Assembly (NCBI GenBank): GCA_951217055.1
Contig: OX578282.1
Location: 69,655,092 to 69,719,091, forward strand
Origin: Gerris lacustris
Taxonomy: Eukaryota > Arthropoda > Insecta > Hemiptera > Gerridae
Direction of reading: 5' to 3'
Length of the DNA: 64,000 nt
Shown: piece after piece, positions 1 through 23,300 of the stretch
How positions within the stretch are numbered: the first letter of the stretch is position 1
How the letters are laid out: each line of letters begins with the position of its first letter
Notes under the pieces: model-generated
The model's database searches: none
What the model saw: only the letters and a program-made list of their open reading frames with translations
What the model was told of the DNA's origin: nothing
Position numbers and translations under genes: made by a program

Positions 1-760
1 TAGAATAAAAAATAAATAACACAGTTAATCATTTATTATTATTTTGCAAAGAGAATACAGCGCAATATTAAATAAACAACAGAATACAAGTCCTTTACTC
101 ATGTATTTAAGATATTCACTTTAATCACTCTTCATCACCTAATAATAGATTTAAAGTGTTCACGAACGTACCCAGTGGAATACACCACCTTAGCTCATAA
201 CACACAGAGTTCACAATAAATCCCTATCGCTGGAATTTGTTTTGCTGTCAGAAATCTTATAACATTATGCATTTGGCAAACAAACAATTACACAACCTTC
301 CTACAAGCACGGTTGGTTCCAGAATGAGTTTGTGCACATTTCTGTACATAAATTGCTACAACCATTACTTCCTGTGCAATGCTCACAACAGGATTTACTT
401 GCCAGATGACCCTTGTATATGAAATTATGAGTAGTGGGTGTGGGAAGGATGGTGGGAGAGTAGTGTTTGGAGTATATCGGCAAAAAGAGGAAGTATCTTC
501 TAGTTGAGCAACAAAGTTATATGGACTTATTAGGTTAGTGTGTGAGGTGGTTGGGTTTACACCAGTAACGAGCACTGCAATGAACGCAAAGGAAGCACTG
601 CTTCAGTAAAATTTTGAAATAAAATGTAAAATTAATTTGTTCACATATAAACCACAGCAAACGACGATCCTTTAAAAAAGCACGCTGTCCGCGGGTAATG
701 ATCACTCAAAATATCCCAATCCATATTAATGTGAAGCAGAACTGTGGTTTAATTATGGGT
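1..760. other. Non-genic AT-rich sequence
   Basis: No gene could be supported. Several short frames overlap at 237-575. One minus-strand frame (about 420 down to 301) is cysteine-rich, with a CC-x2-C-x5-C-x3-C-x3-C spacing, but no convincing splice acceptor or start flanks it. Confidence 0.5.
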
Positions 761-1170
761 TAAAGGGGTTGAACTAGTCTATACAGGGCGTCATGTATAG
801 AAATGAAAAAAACTGGCACATATAATTAAAGTCTTTTCTATATATTGATAAATAAAAATGCACCAATTATGGAATCTTCTTCATTTCATAAGTTTTCTCT
901 TAATACAATTTCCATCTTCAGTCCTCTATTTTGAGACACAGCTGTATACAGGTCGATTTTGGGAATCTTGGGGGTATGTATCTGTTGTAGATTACCTGGG
1001 CTTCGATGTAGCGTATCTGGTTTTTCAAGAGAGTATGAAATGAAAAAGAATACATAAATAATGCAATTTATATCAATGTAAAGGAAACACTTTAATTATG
1101 TATGCATTATATTTGTTAGTTTTTCCATTTCTATACATGATGCCCTATATAGGCTAGTCCAACCGTTAAA
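761..1170. mobile_element. Short terminal-inverted-repeat element (MITE)
   Basis: The two ends are long inverted repeats. The left end around 761-815 contains AGTCTATACAGGGCGTCATG, and the right end around 1120-1170 carries its near-exact complement (CATGATGCCCTATATAGG). The roughly 410-bp element has no coding capacity. TTAA occurs at or near both edges, so a piggyBac-type target is possible, but the TIRs do not start with CCC and I do not assign a superfamily. Confidence 0.65.
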
Positions 1171-1731
1171 GGCTGTGCACGCAACCTAACTCAGAGACGG
1201 AGAAAGGGAAGGGTTACCGCCTAAATAAGCAGGCAACTGATGCGAGCTTCTGCTGATGGCCTAGATAGCCAAGCAAATCCGAGTGCGCCCGAACTCAGAC
1301 ATCTACACTTGACTCCCCCTCCGCTAAGGGCTAAGAGTGTCAGTCAGTCTCACTGCATTGATAGTACAGCACTGATTTCTTTGCTTAAGTGCGTCTACTT
1401 GTATATTTTATTAACTTGTAAACAATTATTTAAGTATCGTCGCTTACTAAGATTTAGTATAACTGCATTAGAAGGGTTAATAACAAAAACAACTTTTGTC
1501 CAAAAAATCAATTTTTCAGGAAAGTAAAAAACTGACATACTTGCTCATTTCAGAAGGAAAAATATTTCTTTGATGTCAGTATTTTACTTTAACATTTTTG
1601 TCATATTGTAACATTGTTATTACAATATATTATTCACTCTAATATATTTGAAAACTCTGGGACAATGGCAGTTTTTGGTAGAAATTCTAAACTAAGGTTA
1701 TCAACTATTCATAATTATTACTTTGCAAATA

Positions 1732-2442
1732 CAGTAGAACCTCCCTTAACCGAAATCCTTTTAACCGAAATACCGTTTAACCGGAACGATCGCGAACACG
1801 GAAAAAAAAGGGATAAGATTATGCCTATTTGTTGAAATATGTATATAACAATACTTTTTACAAACAGAGTTGTGTAATACATATTACATACAGAGGATGT
1901 ACAGAGGATGTAGCTGAGAGTAACCCTGACACTGCTGACGAGATCTTTAATGCTTTAGAGGTGCGTATGTGTGTGTTTATTTTTTATGGTAGGATATTAA
2001 ATTTTCCAGATATGCTACACATTAACATTCATGGGTTTATAATAAAATTTTAATATTTTTAGGTTGCCTTACGGTTTGTAGAACGATCAGAGGAAGCTAG
2101 GCCTGCTGATGTATTATTAATGAAACGATGGCGAGACATCGCTGCTAGTAGAAGGTTCAATAACAAAAAGCAGAAAAAAATAGAAGATTTTTTCAAAAGA
2201 CAGTAGGCTTCCTGTAAATTATATGTGTGTAATTATAAACAATAGTGTTGTTAAAATGTGTATATGTATATAAGTGTATGTACGTATGTCCGTAAAATAT
2301 ATGTTTCTAAATTAAAAAATTTATATAGAATATATTTTATGACACCTTTAGCTTTAAAAATGACCCATTATTTATTAACCGAAATTTTGGTTATCCGAAA
2401 TCAGTCCCGCCCCTTTTATTTCGGTTAACAGAGGTTCTACTG
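1732..2442 (+). mobile_element. Tigger/pogo-like DNA transposon, deleted copy
   Basis: Terminal inverted repeats begin CAGTAGAACCTCCCTTAACC on the left and end GGTTAACAGAGGTTCTACTG on the right. Each is flanked by TA (1730-1731 and 2443-2444), the target duplication of Tc1/mariner/pogo elements. At 711 bp the copy is far shorter than an autonomous Tigger (over 2 kb) and keeps only the 3' end of a transposase frame. Confidence 0.8.
1893..2206 (+). pseudogene. C-terminal remnant of a Tigger/jerky-type transposase
   Basis: Two blocks can be read in a consistent frame. The first (about 1893-1960) ends in DEIFNALE. The second (2063-2206) contains LRFVERSEEA, LLMKRWRDIAASRR and a terminal KKIEDFFKRQ before a TAG stop. 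The lysine-rich xxIxDFF tail is typical of the C-terminus of pogo/Tigger/jerky transposases. The 102 bases between the blocks start GTGCGT and end TTTTTAG, so they look like an intron. The DNA-binding domain and DDE catalytic core are missing, so this is a relic, although the tail frame is still open. Confidence 0.6.
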
Positions 2443-3740
2443 TAGGTATAAATAGATAAAAAAGAGAAATAATGTCAACAAATTTATTATCAATCTTACT
2501 TTAATTTCTGTTTTTCCTTTAATATTAAAGGGTAGTTTATATTTCCTCAAAAAACAACCAATGTCCATGGACATTGGTTGTTGTTGAAGAACTAATCATT
2601 TTTTTAAAGTTATTTTTCTTTGGACACTGGCAGTTTTTGCATGAATAGATTCAATGGGGGGTTTAGTTCCTATTGTTAACAAAAGAATGCAGCACTAAAA
2701 CTAATTTTTCATTTTTTGGACAAAGGTTGTTTTTGTTATGAACCCTTCAATTATTGATCATTTGCACCCTATTTTTCTAAAATTTTCCGAAATTTTATTT
2801 TTAAATATTTGCTTCACTACATTTTACATCCACCGCAGGCCACTAGTTTTCACCCCTTATTAGTAACTCAGTTAATATATGACTTTATTACAATGTCAAA
2901 TATTTGTTTGGCATTTTTATAAAGTCACATATTAACTATATTTTATTTAATTTATGAATGGTTTTATGACAGTATATAGATTACTTGAACTTGAAATAGT
3001 GATTTCTATTTACTAGCTTTACTTCATCATGAATAAATACCATCAAATCTCAATCAATATTAACTACACTGATCTACTGAAAAAAAAAAGTCTTGTAATA
3101 ACTTTAATTTTGTTAATTAAAAAAGCGTGTTAATTTTTCTCCTTGCATTAGTTAACTATTAATAATTAATTAAATTAATTAATACTAGGATGGTAAATGT
3201 GGAAGAGTAATAAGTTCTAAATAGATATAAAACAAAAATCCTATCAAATTATTTTCACTCCTAACTAATATTAAATTCTTTTTTGTCTTTAAATATCTTT
3301 AAAAAAACAGTCAAAATAATTAAATAAATAGAAAAAAAAAACATTTCAAAACAGAAAAACATGTGTTTTGGTACATTGAAAGAATATAAAAACAAATAAA
3401 ATAAATAGTCAGGATTCAAAATTTTAAATTTGAGTTTTAAAATGGTGAATTAACTAGTTTTTAGAGATGACAGGGTAAATAAGTCATTTCAACTACAGTT
3501 TAGGTGTTATGAGTCTTTTGACAACACAGAAAGATCCGAAAAATTAGGGGGGGGGGGGGGGGGCAAAGAGAGGTCAGGATTTTGAATTCAGGTCGGGCCA
3601 ACTAGGCAAACAAAAATGTCAGTGGCCTAGGGGCTTTATTTTTTCATCATTTAGGTTGGTCAATCTGAGTGTCAAAAGTCAAAACTCGTGCACATACTGT
3701 AGATTGACTAAAGTGAAGTGGTGTCAACCTGGATATATTA
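2443..3740. other. Non-genic AT-rich sequence
   Basis: No coding exon is visible. The stretch holds a perfect 30-bp palindrome at 2553-2582 centred on GTCCATGGAC, many oligo-A/T runs, and a run of about 17 G at 3547-3563. Confidence 0.5.
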
Positions 3741-3742
3741 TA

Positions 3743-4704
3743 CGAGGTGCTACCCAAAAGTTCCCAAACTCATTTATAAACAAAAATAAAAAACTGTATT
3801 TATTAAAACTTCAAACCAACAAAATATCTCCTTCAAAATGATCCCCACCTACAGTTATACACTTGTCCCACATTTTTTTCTACTGTTCGAAACACTTTTT
3901 GTAGTCATTTATTTCAATAGCGCTTAGGACCTCCTGCGATATAGTTTGAATCTCCTTAACAGTCTCAAATCTCTTACCTTTCAGCTTGGGTTTCATTTTT
4001 GGGAAGACGAAAAAGTCGCGAGGAGCGAGCTCTGGTGGCCTAAGGGAGATGGGGAAGAACATTTGTTTGCATCAGTGTCAAATATTTGTGGACAACTAGA
4101 GATGTGTGGGCCGGTGCATTGTCGTGGTGGAAATGCCAATTTTTGCTTGCCAAAAGTTCGGGGAGTTTTCGCCTCACATTTTCCCTTAAACGCCTCAAAA
4201 CGTCAACGTAGTAGTTACCCGTGACTGTTGTACCCCTTGGTACAAATTCATGATGCACAACACCCTTACAGTTTAAAAAAAAAAAAAAAAATTAACATGG
4301 ACGTCCAGTTGAAGGACATCCAGAGTACTCATCATCTTCCACACTTGTCCTTCCATTCTTGAAACTCTTAAACCATTCAAAGGCTCAGGTTTTTCCCATG
4401 ACATCATAAAAAAAACAACGGCCAAATGCTTCACGAAGCATTTGGTGATTATCAGTCGCCGTTTTTCAGAACTTGAAACAATGTTTGATGCAAATGCGTT
4501 GCTCTTTCAAATCGCTCATCACGCTATCGCAGAACACAACAAACAGTATCACAGATATCACCACACTGATAAGACAAAAGAACGCAAAATGTTGTGATAA
4601 CGGAAGGAAGGGTTTGGGAGATGTACTAGTGCTGAGATCTGGCGGCAAATCAATGTACTACAGTAGTTACATACAGAGATCGGGAACGTTTGGGTAGCAC
4701 CTCG
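3743..4704 (-). mobile_element. Mariner-family transposon, internally deleted
   Basis: Near-perfect terminal inverted repeats: CGAGGTGCTACCCAAAAGTT on the left and AACGTTTGGGTAGCACCTCG on the right. Both are flanked by TA (3741-3742 and 4705-4706), the mariner target duplication. The 962-bp length is below the usual 1.3 kb. The transposase reads on the minus strand and is broken. Confidence 0.9.
3880..4258 (-). pseudogene. Broken mariner transposase (DD34D catalytic core)
   Basis: The minus-strand frame from 4258 contains NWHFHHDNAPAH, the block holding the second catalytic aspartate of mariner transposases. A frame break of one base near 4045 moves the reading to the next frame, which carries PELAPRDFFVFPKMK, the block with the third aspartate. 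Counting across the break, 34 residues separate the two aspartates, matching the DD34D signature of mariner. The N-terminal helix-turn-helix part and the first aspartate are missing or scrambled upstream, and the interval 4276-4292 holds a poly-A run. Not functional. Confidence 0.85.
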
Positions 4705-4714
4705 TATAGCTGAT

Positions 4715-5040
4715 GGAATGGAACACTTATCCAGTCTCAGACCGAGCTTAATGTCTGCCCAGCAATGTTTTATCAAGTGGGGAGTTTTATCTACAGGTTT
4801 CAGCCTGAAAAACTATGGTCGACATTTTTGATTTGATAAAAATCAAGATGTGGGACATGGTTTGCCCAACAACAGTTCACTCGAATGAGAAGAATTTGGT
4901 TCTCCAATCCGGGTTTGTACGTTGGACCCACCTAAGTGGTCTGTGTCTTTGGGTGCAAAGGCCCATTGGAATTTAAATAAACAGGTCAAGTGTGTGCTAG
5001 TCAGCACACAGCGAGGGTCCATAGGCCACACTGTATAGTT
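4715..5040 (+). repeat. Dispersed SINE-like repeat, 3' part
   Basis: A segment at about 4895-4975 (GGGTTTGTACGTTGGACCCA, then CCTAAGTGGTCTGTGTC) recurs in diverged form at 48520-48590 and, in opposite orientation, at 6640-6705. The 6640 copy is attached to a tRNA-like head. This copy is probably the tail of the same SINE family. Confidence 0.5.
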
Positions 5041-5756
5041 TAAGAAGTACCCTATTGATGGTGTTTATTAAAATGCTAAAAAGCCTACTTTAAACTATCC
5101 TATGAGTCTGATGTTTTCAAAACACATAAACAAACTTCAGATAAAGTATTTTTTGCCAGTGAACCTAAAAACAAAATTCTTCAATTTAAAGAACTCTTCA
5201 ATTAAAGGGTTTTACTAAATTAATTTCAAATCGTTGAATATTATTAAACAATAGGCAAATGTATTAATGTCTTTAAAAGATTTATCGGTAAAATTGAATA
5301 TTCCAAATTTTAAAACCTAAAAACCTCTTTAATTAGAATTCCAAAAAAAGAAAAGAAAAAGAGGTCTGCAAACCAGCATAGCAGGAGTAAAAGAGTGAAA
5401 TTATGTTGGGTCTATCTCTGAGGCGGCCGCACAACTAAGGAACCCGTTCGAAGAAGTTCCATTATCCCCTCTCTTGAATAACGCACGCATTTCCAAACCA
5501 TACGGTATCACCAAGTGATACCTCCGCAGTCAAATGGTTAATATTTTCAAGATGACAGAAATTATGTAACGATTATTATTGCCCCTCCGTCCTAAATATG
5601 CAAGTTCGGAATTCCACATATCACTTGTTTCAAATTTTGACTTCCAAGTAAACAAGATTAATATGCATTAGTGTCATAAACAAATATAAGACCTAAGTTA
5701 ATTCACCAACTGATTTTAAAAGGAATAAAAATGTAATATCGAGGGGGAATTATTTA
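5041..5756. other. Non-genic sequence downstream of LCMT1
   Basis: No exon or repeat structure is recognised. The stretch lies 3' of LCMT1 (minus strand) and may include part of its 3' untranslated region. No clear polyadenylation signal was identified. Confidence 0.4.
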
Positions 5757-5945
5757 GATTAGTACGAGGCATCGGGTAACATAACAGAACATGGTTATCA
5801 CCAGATGTTGAGTAACATAACAGAACGTGGTTATCACCAGATGTTGAGTAACATAACAGAACATGGTTATCACCAGATGTCGGCCTAGTTGGCTCAGTAC
5901 GAGGCATCGGGTAATATAACAGAACGTGGTTATCACCAGGTGACG
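5757..5945. repeat. 36-bp minisatellite at the end of LCMT1
   Basis: Four to five tandem units built on GTAACATAACAGAAC then GTGGTTATCACCAG. The array stops two bases from the LCMT1 stop codon, so it should be transcribed as the start of the 3' untranslated region. Confidence 0.8.
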
Positions 5946-5947
5946 GT

Positions 5948-17346
<11,399 letters not shown>

Positions 17347-20300
17347 ATGAAATTACAACGAATTCTTTTAAGATACCAACCTCCTGGTAAGTTAACAAAC
17401 ATTATATATTGACAATTATTATATAATTTACTTGGTTAAAATTATATAATATTCTTGCTTATACATTGAAAATGGAATTATATTATGCCGAAACTTCGGT
17501 GAATGTACTGTTTGTATTTTTAACTCAGACCTTTGTCTCAAGTCCGTATTTTTGACTTAAGAGTAAGTATTTTATTTCAGGTAGTTAAGTCAGTTTTTTA
17601 TATACTACAATGTGCTTTATAAACTACAGTGGGCTTTATAAACTACAATGGGCTTTATAAACTTCAATGGCCTTTATAAACTTCCATGCGTGCTTTGTAA
17701 ACTACAAAACATGTTTTATAAACTACAATGTGCTTTATAAACTACAATGGGCTTTATAAACTTCAATGGCCTTTATAAACTTCCATGCGTGCTTTGTAAA
17801 CTACAAAACATGTTTTATAAACTACAATGAGCTTTATAAACTACAATGAGCTTTATAAACTTCAATGCGTGACTCGCAATACAGCTGGGAGTTTAAAAGC
17901 AATGTTGCCAACCTAATTTCAACAAATTCACTACATTCGCCACTCATTCTCTATTATTTACAAAATAATTAGATTGGCGAACGTGGATTATAATCCCGTT
18001 TTTACATTATATCCCCGTTTTCACATTATTTCCCCGTTTTTAAGAACGGACATGAAAAGAGCAACATTACAACCTATAAACTAGCCCTGAAAAGTTACTA
18101 TTCGTCCCTACTGGAGATAAATTTAATATACAGTTTATTGTTTATTTTATCATTGTTAAATAAATCAATAGAAATGATGATGTATTTCAGGAATTGGTTT
18201 AGAATATATTCAAGGTGGAGAAATAAAGGTCAGAATGAAGGACATCGTTCACTTCTCATCTAGGTAAATATATTCACAATAAATAAATCTATTTCAGTAC
18301 ATATTAACCATAATTATTCAGATGAAGACCATGTAATATAATTGTTGAATTACATTTTAATAATGAATTACTATAATATTATACTAGAAATCGCATGGCT
18401 CTTTCATTGAAGCGAGCGTAATACATTAAATATTGAATGTTAAGAAATAGTTAATTACGATGAGTTGATAGTTAGAGGATGATTGTAGTAAAGAGCCTTG
18501 TATGGAGGAACAGGAATATTCTTTAACCCCCACGTCCCCTGCCTTTTCAATTTAAAATATTATTAAATGTAACACTTCCCTGCACAAAAACTTCAGCATG
18601 TATCAGGTTGAAATTTAACATGCTTGTATTAATATTACATAATAGATTATTTAAGTGAAGTTTTATTAAAATCGATACGTTATAACGTAAGATATTTGTG
18701 AAAACGTTGTTTTTTCTATTTTAAACATTTAGGTCCACTTCATAGCAGTGTGTCACTGTTGGTTTTACTAAAAAAAACTGTATTAAAAAGCTCGCTTTCA
18801 AATACCTACTATTAAATACATACTTATTATTGAAAGCTCCCTTTATCATTGAAGCGAGTTTCTATTACATTTAACCAGAGGCGCACGCAGGTTTCTTTTT
18901 GAGGGGTGACTGGAACCAAAATACCAAGTTCCATAAGTTCGTAACTGGGGGGAGTATATGGTCCAAAGATGAGGGCGTGGGGGGGGGGGGGGGTCATACG
19001 CTTCCGACACACAAACTTAAATGCAGTGCGGCACCCCCCCCCCCCCCCACGTGGGTGCGCCACTGCATTTAAGTGTGTGAGTCGGAAACTTTATGACGAT
19101 CATTTTAATAAGTAACAGTTGACCAATTTTAGTGACATTTGGTACCCATAAGTTCAATTTATCAATGCCCATGCCCAGGACGATTCGTTAGACAGCGTTA
19201 TTATCCACCCAAGAGTTCAAAGTTCAAGCGAACATTTTAAATTGGTATTTTAAGACGGGAAAATATTCAAACTTAATCTATGAGAGAGACAAAGATGTTT
19301 TACAAATTCAATTTTTTAGAAAAACCAACAGTGACACCACTATAGAGTGATAAACATCGCTATAACTATCAAAGTAGATCTAAATGTTTAAAATAGAAAA
19401 AACTACGTTTTTACCCATATCTTACGTTCTAACCGATCGACTTCAATAAAACTTCACTTAAATTATCTAATGTAATATTGAAACAAGCAGGTAAAATTTT
19501 AACCTGATACAAGCAAAAGTTTTAGTGTAGTGAAATGATAAATTTTATTATAATTGTTTAAATGGAGATGGCCGGGGCGTGAGGGTTGGAATAGTCTTGT
19601 CCCCTCACTTCACGGCTCTTTACTAACTACATTCATCCTCTGTAATTATCATCTCATCGTGATTAACTATTTTTGAAATATTCTATATTTATTGTATTAC
19701 GCTCGCTTTAACGAAAGGAGCCACACGAATTATTAGACTTGTTAGTTTTATAGAGACATAACATAATTATTTTGTGCAGAACAATTGTGTTTATGGAACA
19801 TTAATTTCTAATCTATTCTTCATAATATTAAATCTTTTGTGCACATATAGTTAGAAGCAGATTTTTCGCTCTATAATTAACTTTTTGTTGTTACAGTACA
19901 GATATTCACCGACTGTGCTGCGATCTATTTTCAAACGATCCTTTAGTTTCTATTCGGATCAAAGATCAGATCGTTTGTTCATTGAGGAAGCTTCAAGAGA
20001 AACTCTTTCCAAGATGTCCGTCCAAGTTTATCTGGCACAAAGCTCTTAAGAAACATGAAATGCCGCTTACAAATGTCGCTTTCAACGCTTCTGGAACTAA
20101 GTACAGAATAATTAGTCATTTATAAAGTAAATAACAACTGCAATAATTAAATAACATAACCTCCAAACTCCAAAGTATTTCTAACCTAGACTCCAAAGAA
20201 AATGCAACCTAATCTGTAAAGTATTTCTAGCACTTCTTTAGATTGTTACTACCTTTATAAAAAAAACCAAGGGTGAGTAATAATTTAAAGAAGGTGTATG

Positions 20301-23300
20301 GAATGTTCTTCTTCAGACTGGTACTCCCCTTATGAAATCAGAAGTGGGGTATTCCTTTGTCCGAAAGTACATTGGACTAAACATCCCTTTTATCTTAATA
20401 GTTACAGGGCTGGATATAGCTACCACCAGCCCCCGCGGTGCGGGGGGGCCCACGGTCCTGGGGGGCCCAGTCAGAGATGTTGAATAAGGTTTTTTTTACA
20501 AAAAAAAGGCAAGAAGGATATTGTGATCAGTGGCGTAGCTATGGGCCCGAATTACGGGCACGTCCCCTGTGCCAGGGGGCCCACAAATAAAAAAATGTCG
20601 ATTGGGGCCCCTTTAGAGTATAATTAAATCTAAACTGGAATTATACTCATATACCTTAGTCAGTGCGCCCCATTCAGTGCTGAACGCAAATGTTTCAATT
20701 ATCTTTTTTGGCAGGGGGCCCACTGCCCTAGGTACGTAACTGATTGTGATAAACTTAAAATTTTTCCTAACGTGTCATGAATACGGAAGTTTGAATTTTT
20801 TTGTTTCATTTAGTTACTTAGATTTTTGTGATGTTTTCACCTTATTCAATATGGTCAATGCTAATTTAAAGGAGAGAAACTGACCGACAAATCATATTAA
20901 CTGATACATTTTACATTTGTTACTTGTAATGCAATTTTTAAGCTTGCCAGCTACAAAACAACCTAATTATTTGTGTTTTTTAGCCCACCTTAGTTAAACT
21001 TCAAAATTTGCCCCGCGCTAAACCTCTTTTCCTGTAAGTTTGGTGGATGTCTGTAAGGACAAACTTGCCCTCAAAAATCCTTAAAACTCATCTTTTTGCA
21101 CTTAAATTTTTAAAAATTCTCCGGGGGAGGACCCCCGGACCCCTAGCCGTTGTTTGTTCAAAGGGGTCTAGATTCTAACTTGCCCTTGGACCCGGAAATC
21201 CCCTCAGCGGCCCTAATATATAATACATATATCTGGTCATTATACATAATAACTAAATCAGCTCAGTTTTTATTTTACCTAAACGATAAAATAGGTATCT
21301 TCGAAAAGGACTAACGAAAAAATTTGGAGACCCCATTGTCGGATAAGCTTGATTTTTTTTTTATTTGAAATATTACAAAAGCTAATATGGAAGGGGAGTA
21401 GTTATAGGACCCCCGGTATAATATTGTTGTTGTTGTGAGGAGGTTAATTGCATTTTTATTTATTTGAGAGATATTCGCAGTATATTAGCCTTCATTTCCA
21501 TACTATGCTTATTATTCTTATTTAGGTCTTTAGGGCATTAATAACTTTATAGTCAATCCGTTTTTGGCTATATTTCACCTCCTTTGAGGCATCTTCAGGC
21601 CTAAAAGATTTTTAAAATTTTATTTCTTATATCTGCATTAACTTTTAACTTACATCTTTATATAACATGTTGACACAACTTTTAAACAAAACGAAACACT
21701 TTTTTTAAAAAAATACGTGTGGCATCGCAGGACACCCGTTAAGAACGAAGTTCCTTACGCTTTTCATTAAATATACAAATTATAAATTCACACTACTAAG
21801 TATACGATGATTACGATGCTATCTACTTATACATGGCGGTGTTAGAAAAGAGACAAAATTAAAAGTAATTAACTGTTTGTACCTAGCGGAGTTAAGACAA
21901 AATTAAGAGAAAAACATTGTTTATATCATTGAAGCGAGTGCCTTGCAATAAATACTTATGAATTGAATATTGAGAAAAAAATTAATCATGATGAGTTGAT
22001 ATAGTTAAAAAGGAAGTGGCAGTAGGTGGGAAACAGGATTGTTTTCCCCTACCCGGTCACTAAATTAAAATATTATAAAATATCAAAATTATTACTCAAA
22101 AACGTCTGCTTGTATCAGGTTGAAATTTTACATGCCTGTTTCAATTTTTCTTTACTTTACTTTGTGTATGACGTTTTATAAAATTCGTTACTTTAGAACG
22201 TAAGATATCGGTTAAAACGTAGTTTTCTCTATTTTAAACGTTTAAGTCCGCTTTAATAAATTTAGCGATCATTAACACTTCATAGCAGTATCGGTGTTGA
22301 TTTAACTAAAAAAAAATAATTTAAAAAAGTTGTATGTCTCATTGAATAGAATAAGTTAGAATTTTTCCCGTCCAAAAGTTTCAGTTTTACATTCGAATGT
22401 TTATTCGAGCGTTGCTAAAATAAACATGTCTTCCACATCGGTCAACTTTGGCTCAAGTGATCGTCATGGGTCGATTTCAGTTTTGTGACAGTGTTTTTTT
22501 CGGATTCACTCCCGGGCTCCAGGCGCTGTAACGTGCCATAAGGAACTTAGTTCCAATAAATATGAAAAATTAACATATAACAGTAGACTAACCTTTAACA
22601 AAATCTCCTAACCATTACTTAATTTATTTTCTTTCCTTGCAAGAGGATTGTCATGAAAGAAAATAACTAAGAAAATATATCAAGTAGTGTTTAAGGGGAA
22701 ATTGTTAAAAGTTATGTCAACATGTTATATAAAGATAATGTATGTTAATCTAGATATAAAAAATAAAAATTTAAAAATCGTCTTTTAGGCCTGAAGATGC
22801 CTCTGTAGGAGGTGAAATATAGCCAAAAATAGGTTGACTTTGGAATTATTGATACCCTGAAGATCTAATTAGGAATAAGCAATTTTTTTTAGGCAATTAC
22901 CTCTTACTTATTTCGGCGAGGTAGTTCAAAAGCGAATTTGAGATGAAGAATGAATGCGGTGCGTGTAATTTGGTTGTAGTGTGTAGTTATCTTACTTTCT
23001 TAAGCCATCACGAGGCTCACCGGTAGTGTAGGACTCCCATTCTACGGTGCACTAACCAGTAAACACCCTCCCCCCTCCCGTTCCGAATAGGACCTGGCCT
23101 GGGTAGGTTGGGGGCCCATTGGAGTTTTTCGCGGGGGGGCCCGAAAATTGAAAATCCGGCCCTGAATAGTTATTTAGTCAAAGTAATTTTTATTCTAAAA
23201 TAACGTAGGGGAGTAACAATCTAAAGAAGTACCGTATTTCTAACCTGTAGACTGCAAAGAAATTGCAACCTGACTTCCACAGTATACATAATATCTGGGT

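Larger units (their letters stand above)
1463..2752. mobile_element. Inverted-repeat element hosting a Tigger insertion
   Basis: A sequence near 1465-1510 (GGGTTAATAACAAAAACAAC, then TTTTGTCCAAAAAAT) returns in inverted orientation at about 2715-2752 (ATTTTTTGGACAAAGG, then GTTGTTTTTGTTATGAACCC). The arms bracket the Tigger-like element at 1732-2442, so this looks like an older fold-back element that was later invaded. Confidence 0.5.
20405..23164. mobile_element. 2.76-kb hAT-like insertion in DAW1 intron 3
   Basis: Ends CAGGGCTGGATATAG and AAAATCCGGCCCTG are inverted (CAGGGCYGGAT). They are flanked by the exact 8-bp duplication AATAGTTA (20397-20404, 23165-23172). No transposase was found. 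Parts of the interior (20505-20530 and 21045-21217) are homologous to the hAT-like element at 55964-57184. Confidence 0.85.
20230..23234. mobile_element. Hairpin-TIR element (same family as 12318-13363), split by an insertion
   Basis: Left end GCACTTCTTTAGATTGTTAC, right end AACAATCTAAAGAAGTACCG. Both are flanked by the 8-bp direct repeat TATTTCTA (20222-20229, 23235-23242), so it inserted as a hAT-type unit. The halves 20230-20404 and 23165-23234 align with 13130-13363, including the ATTGGACTGAACATCCC block. The interval between is a later hAT-like insertion. Confidence 0.85.
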
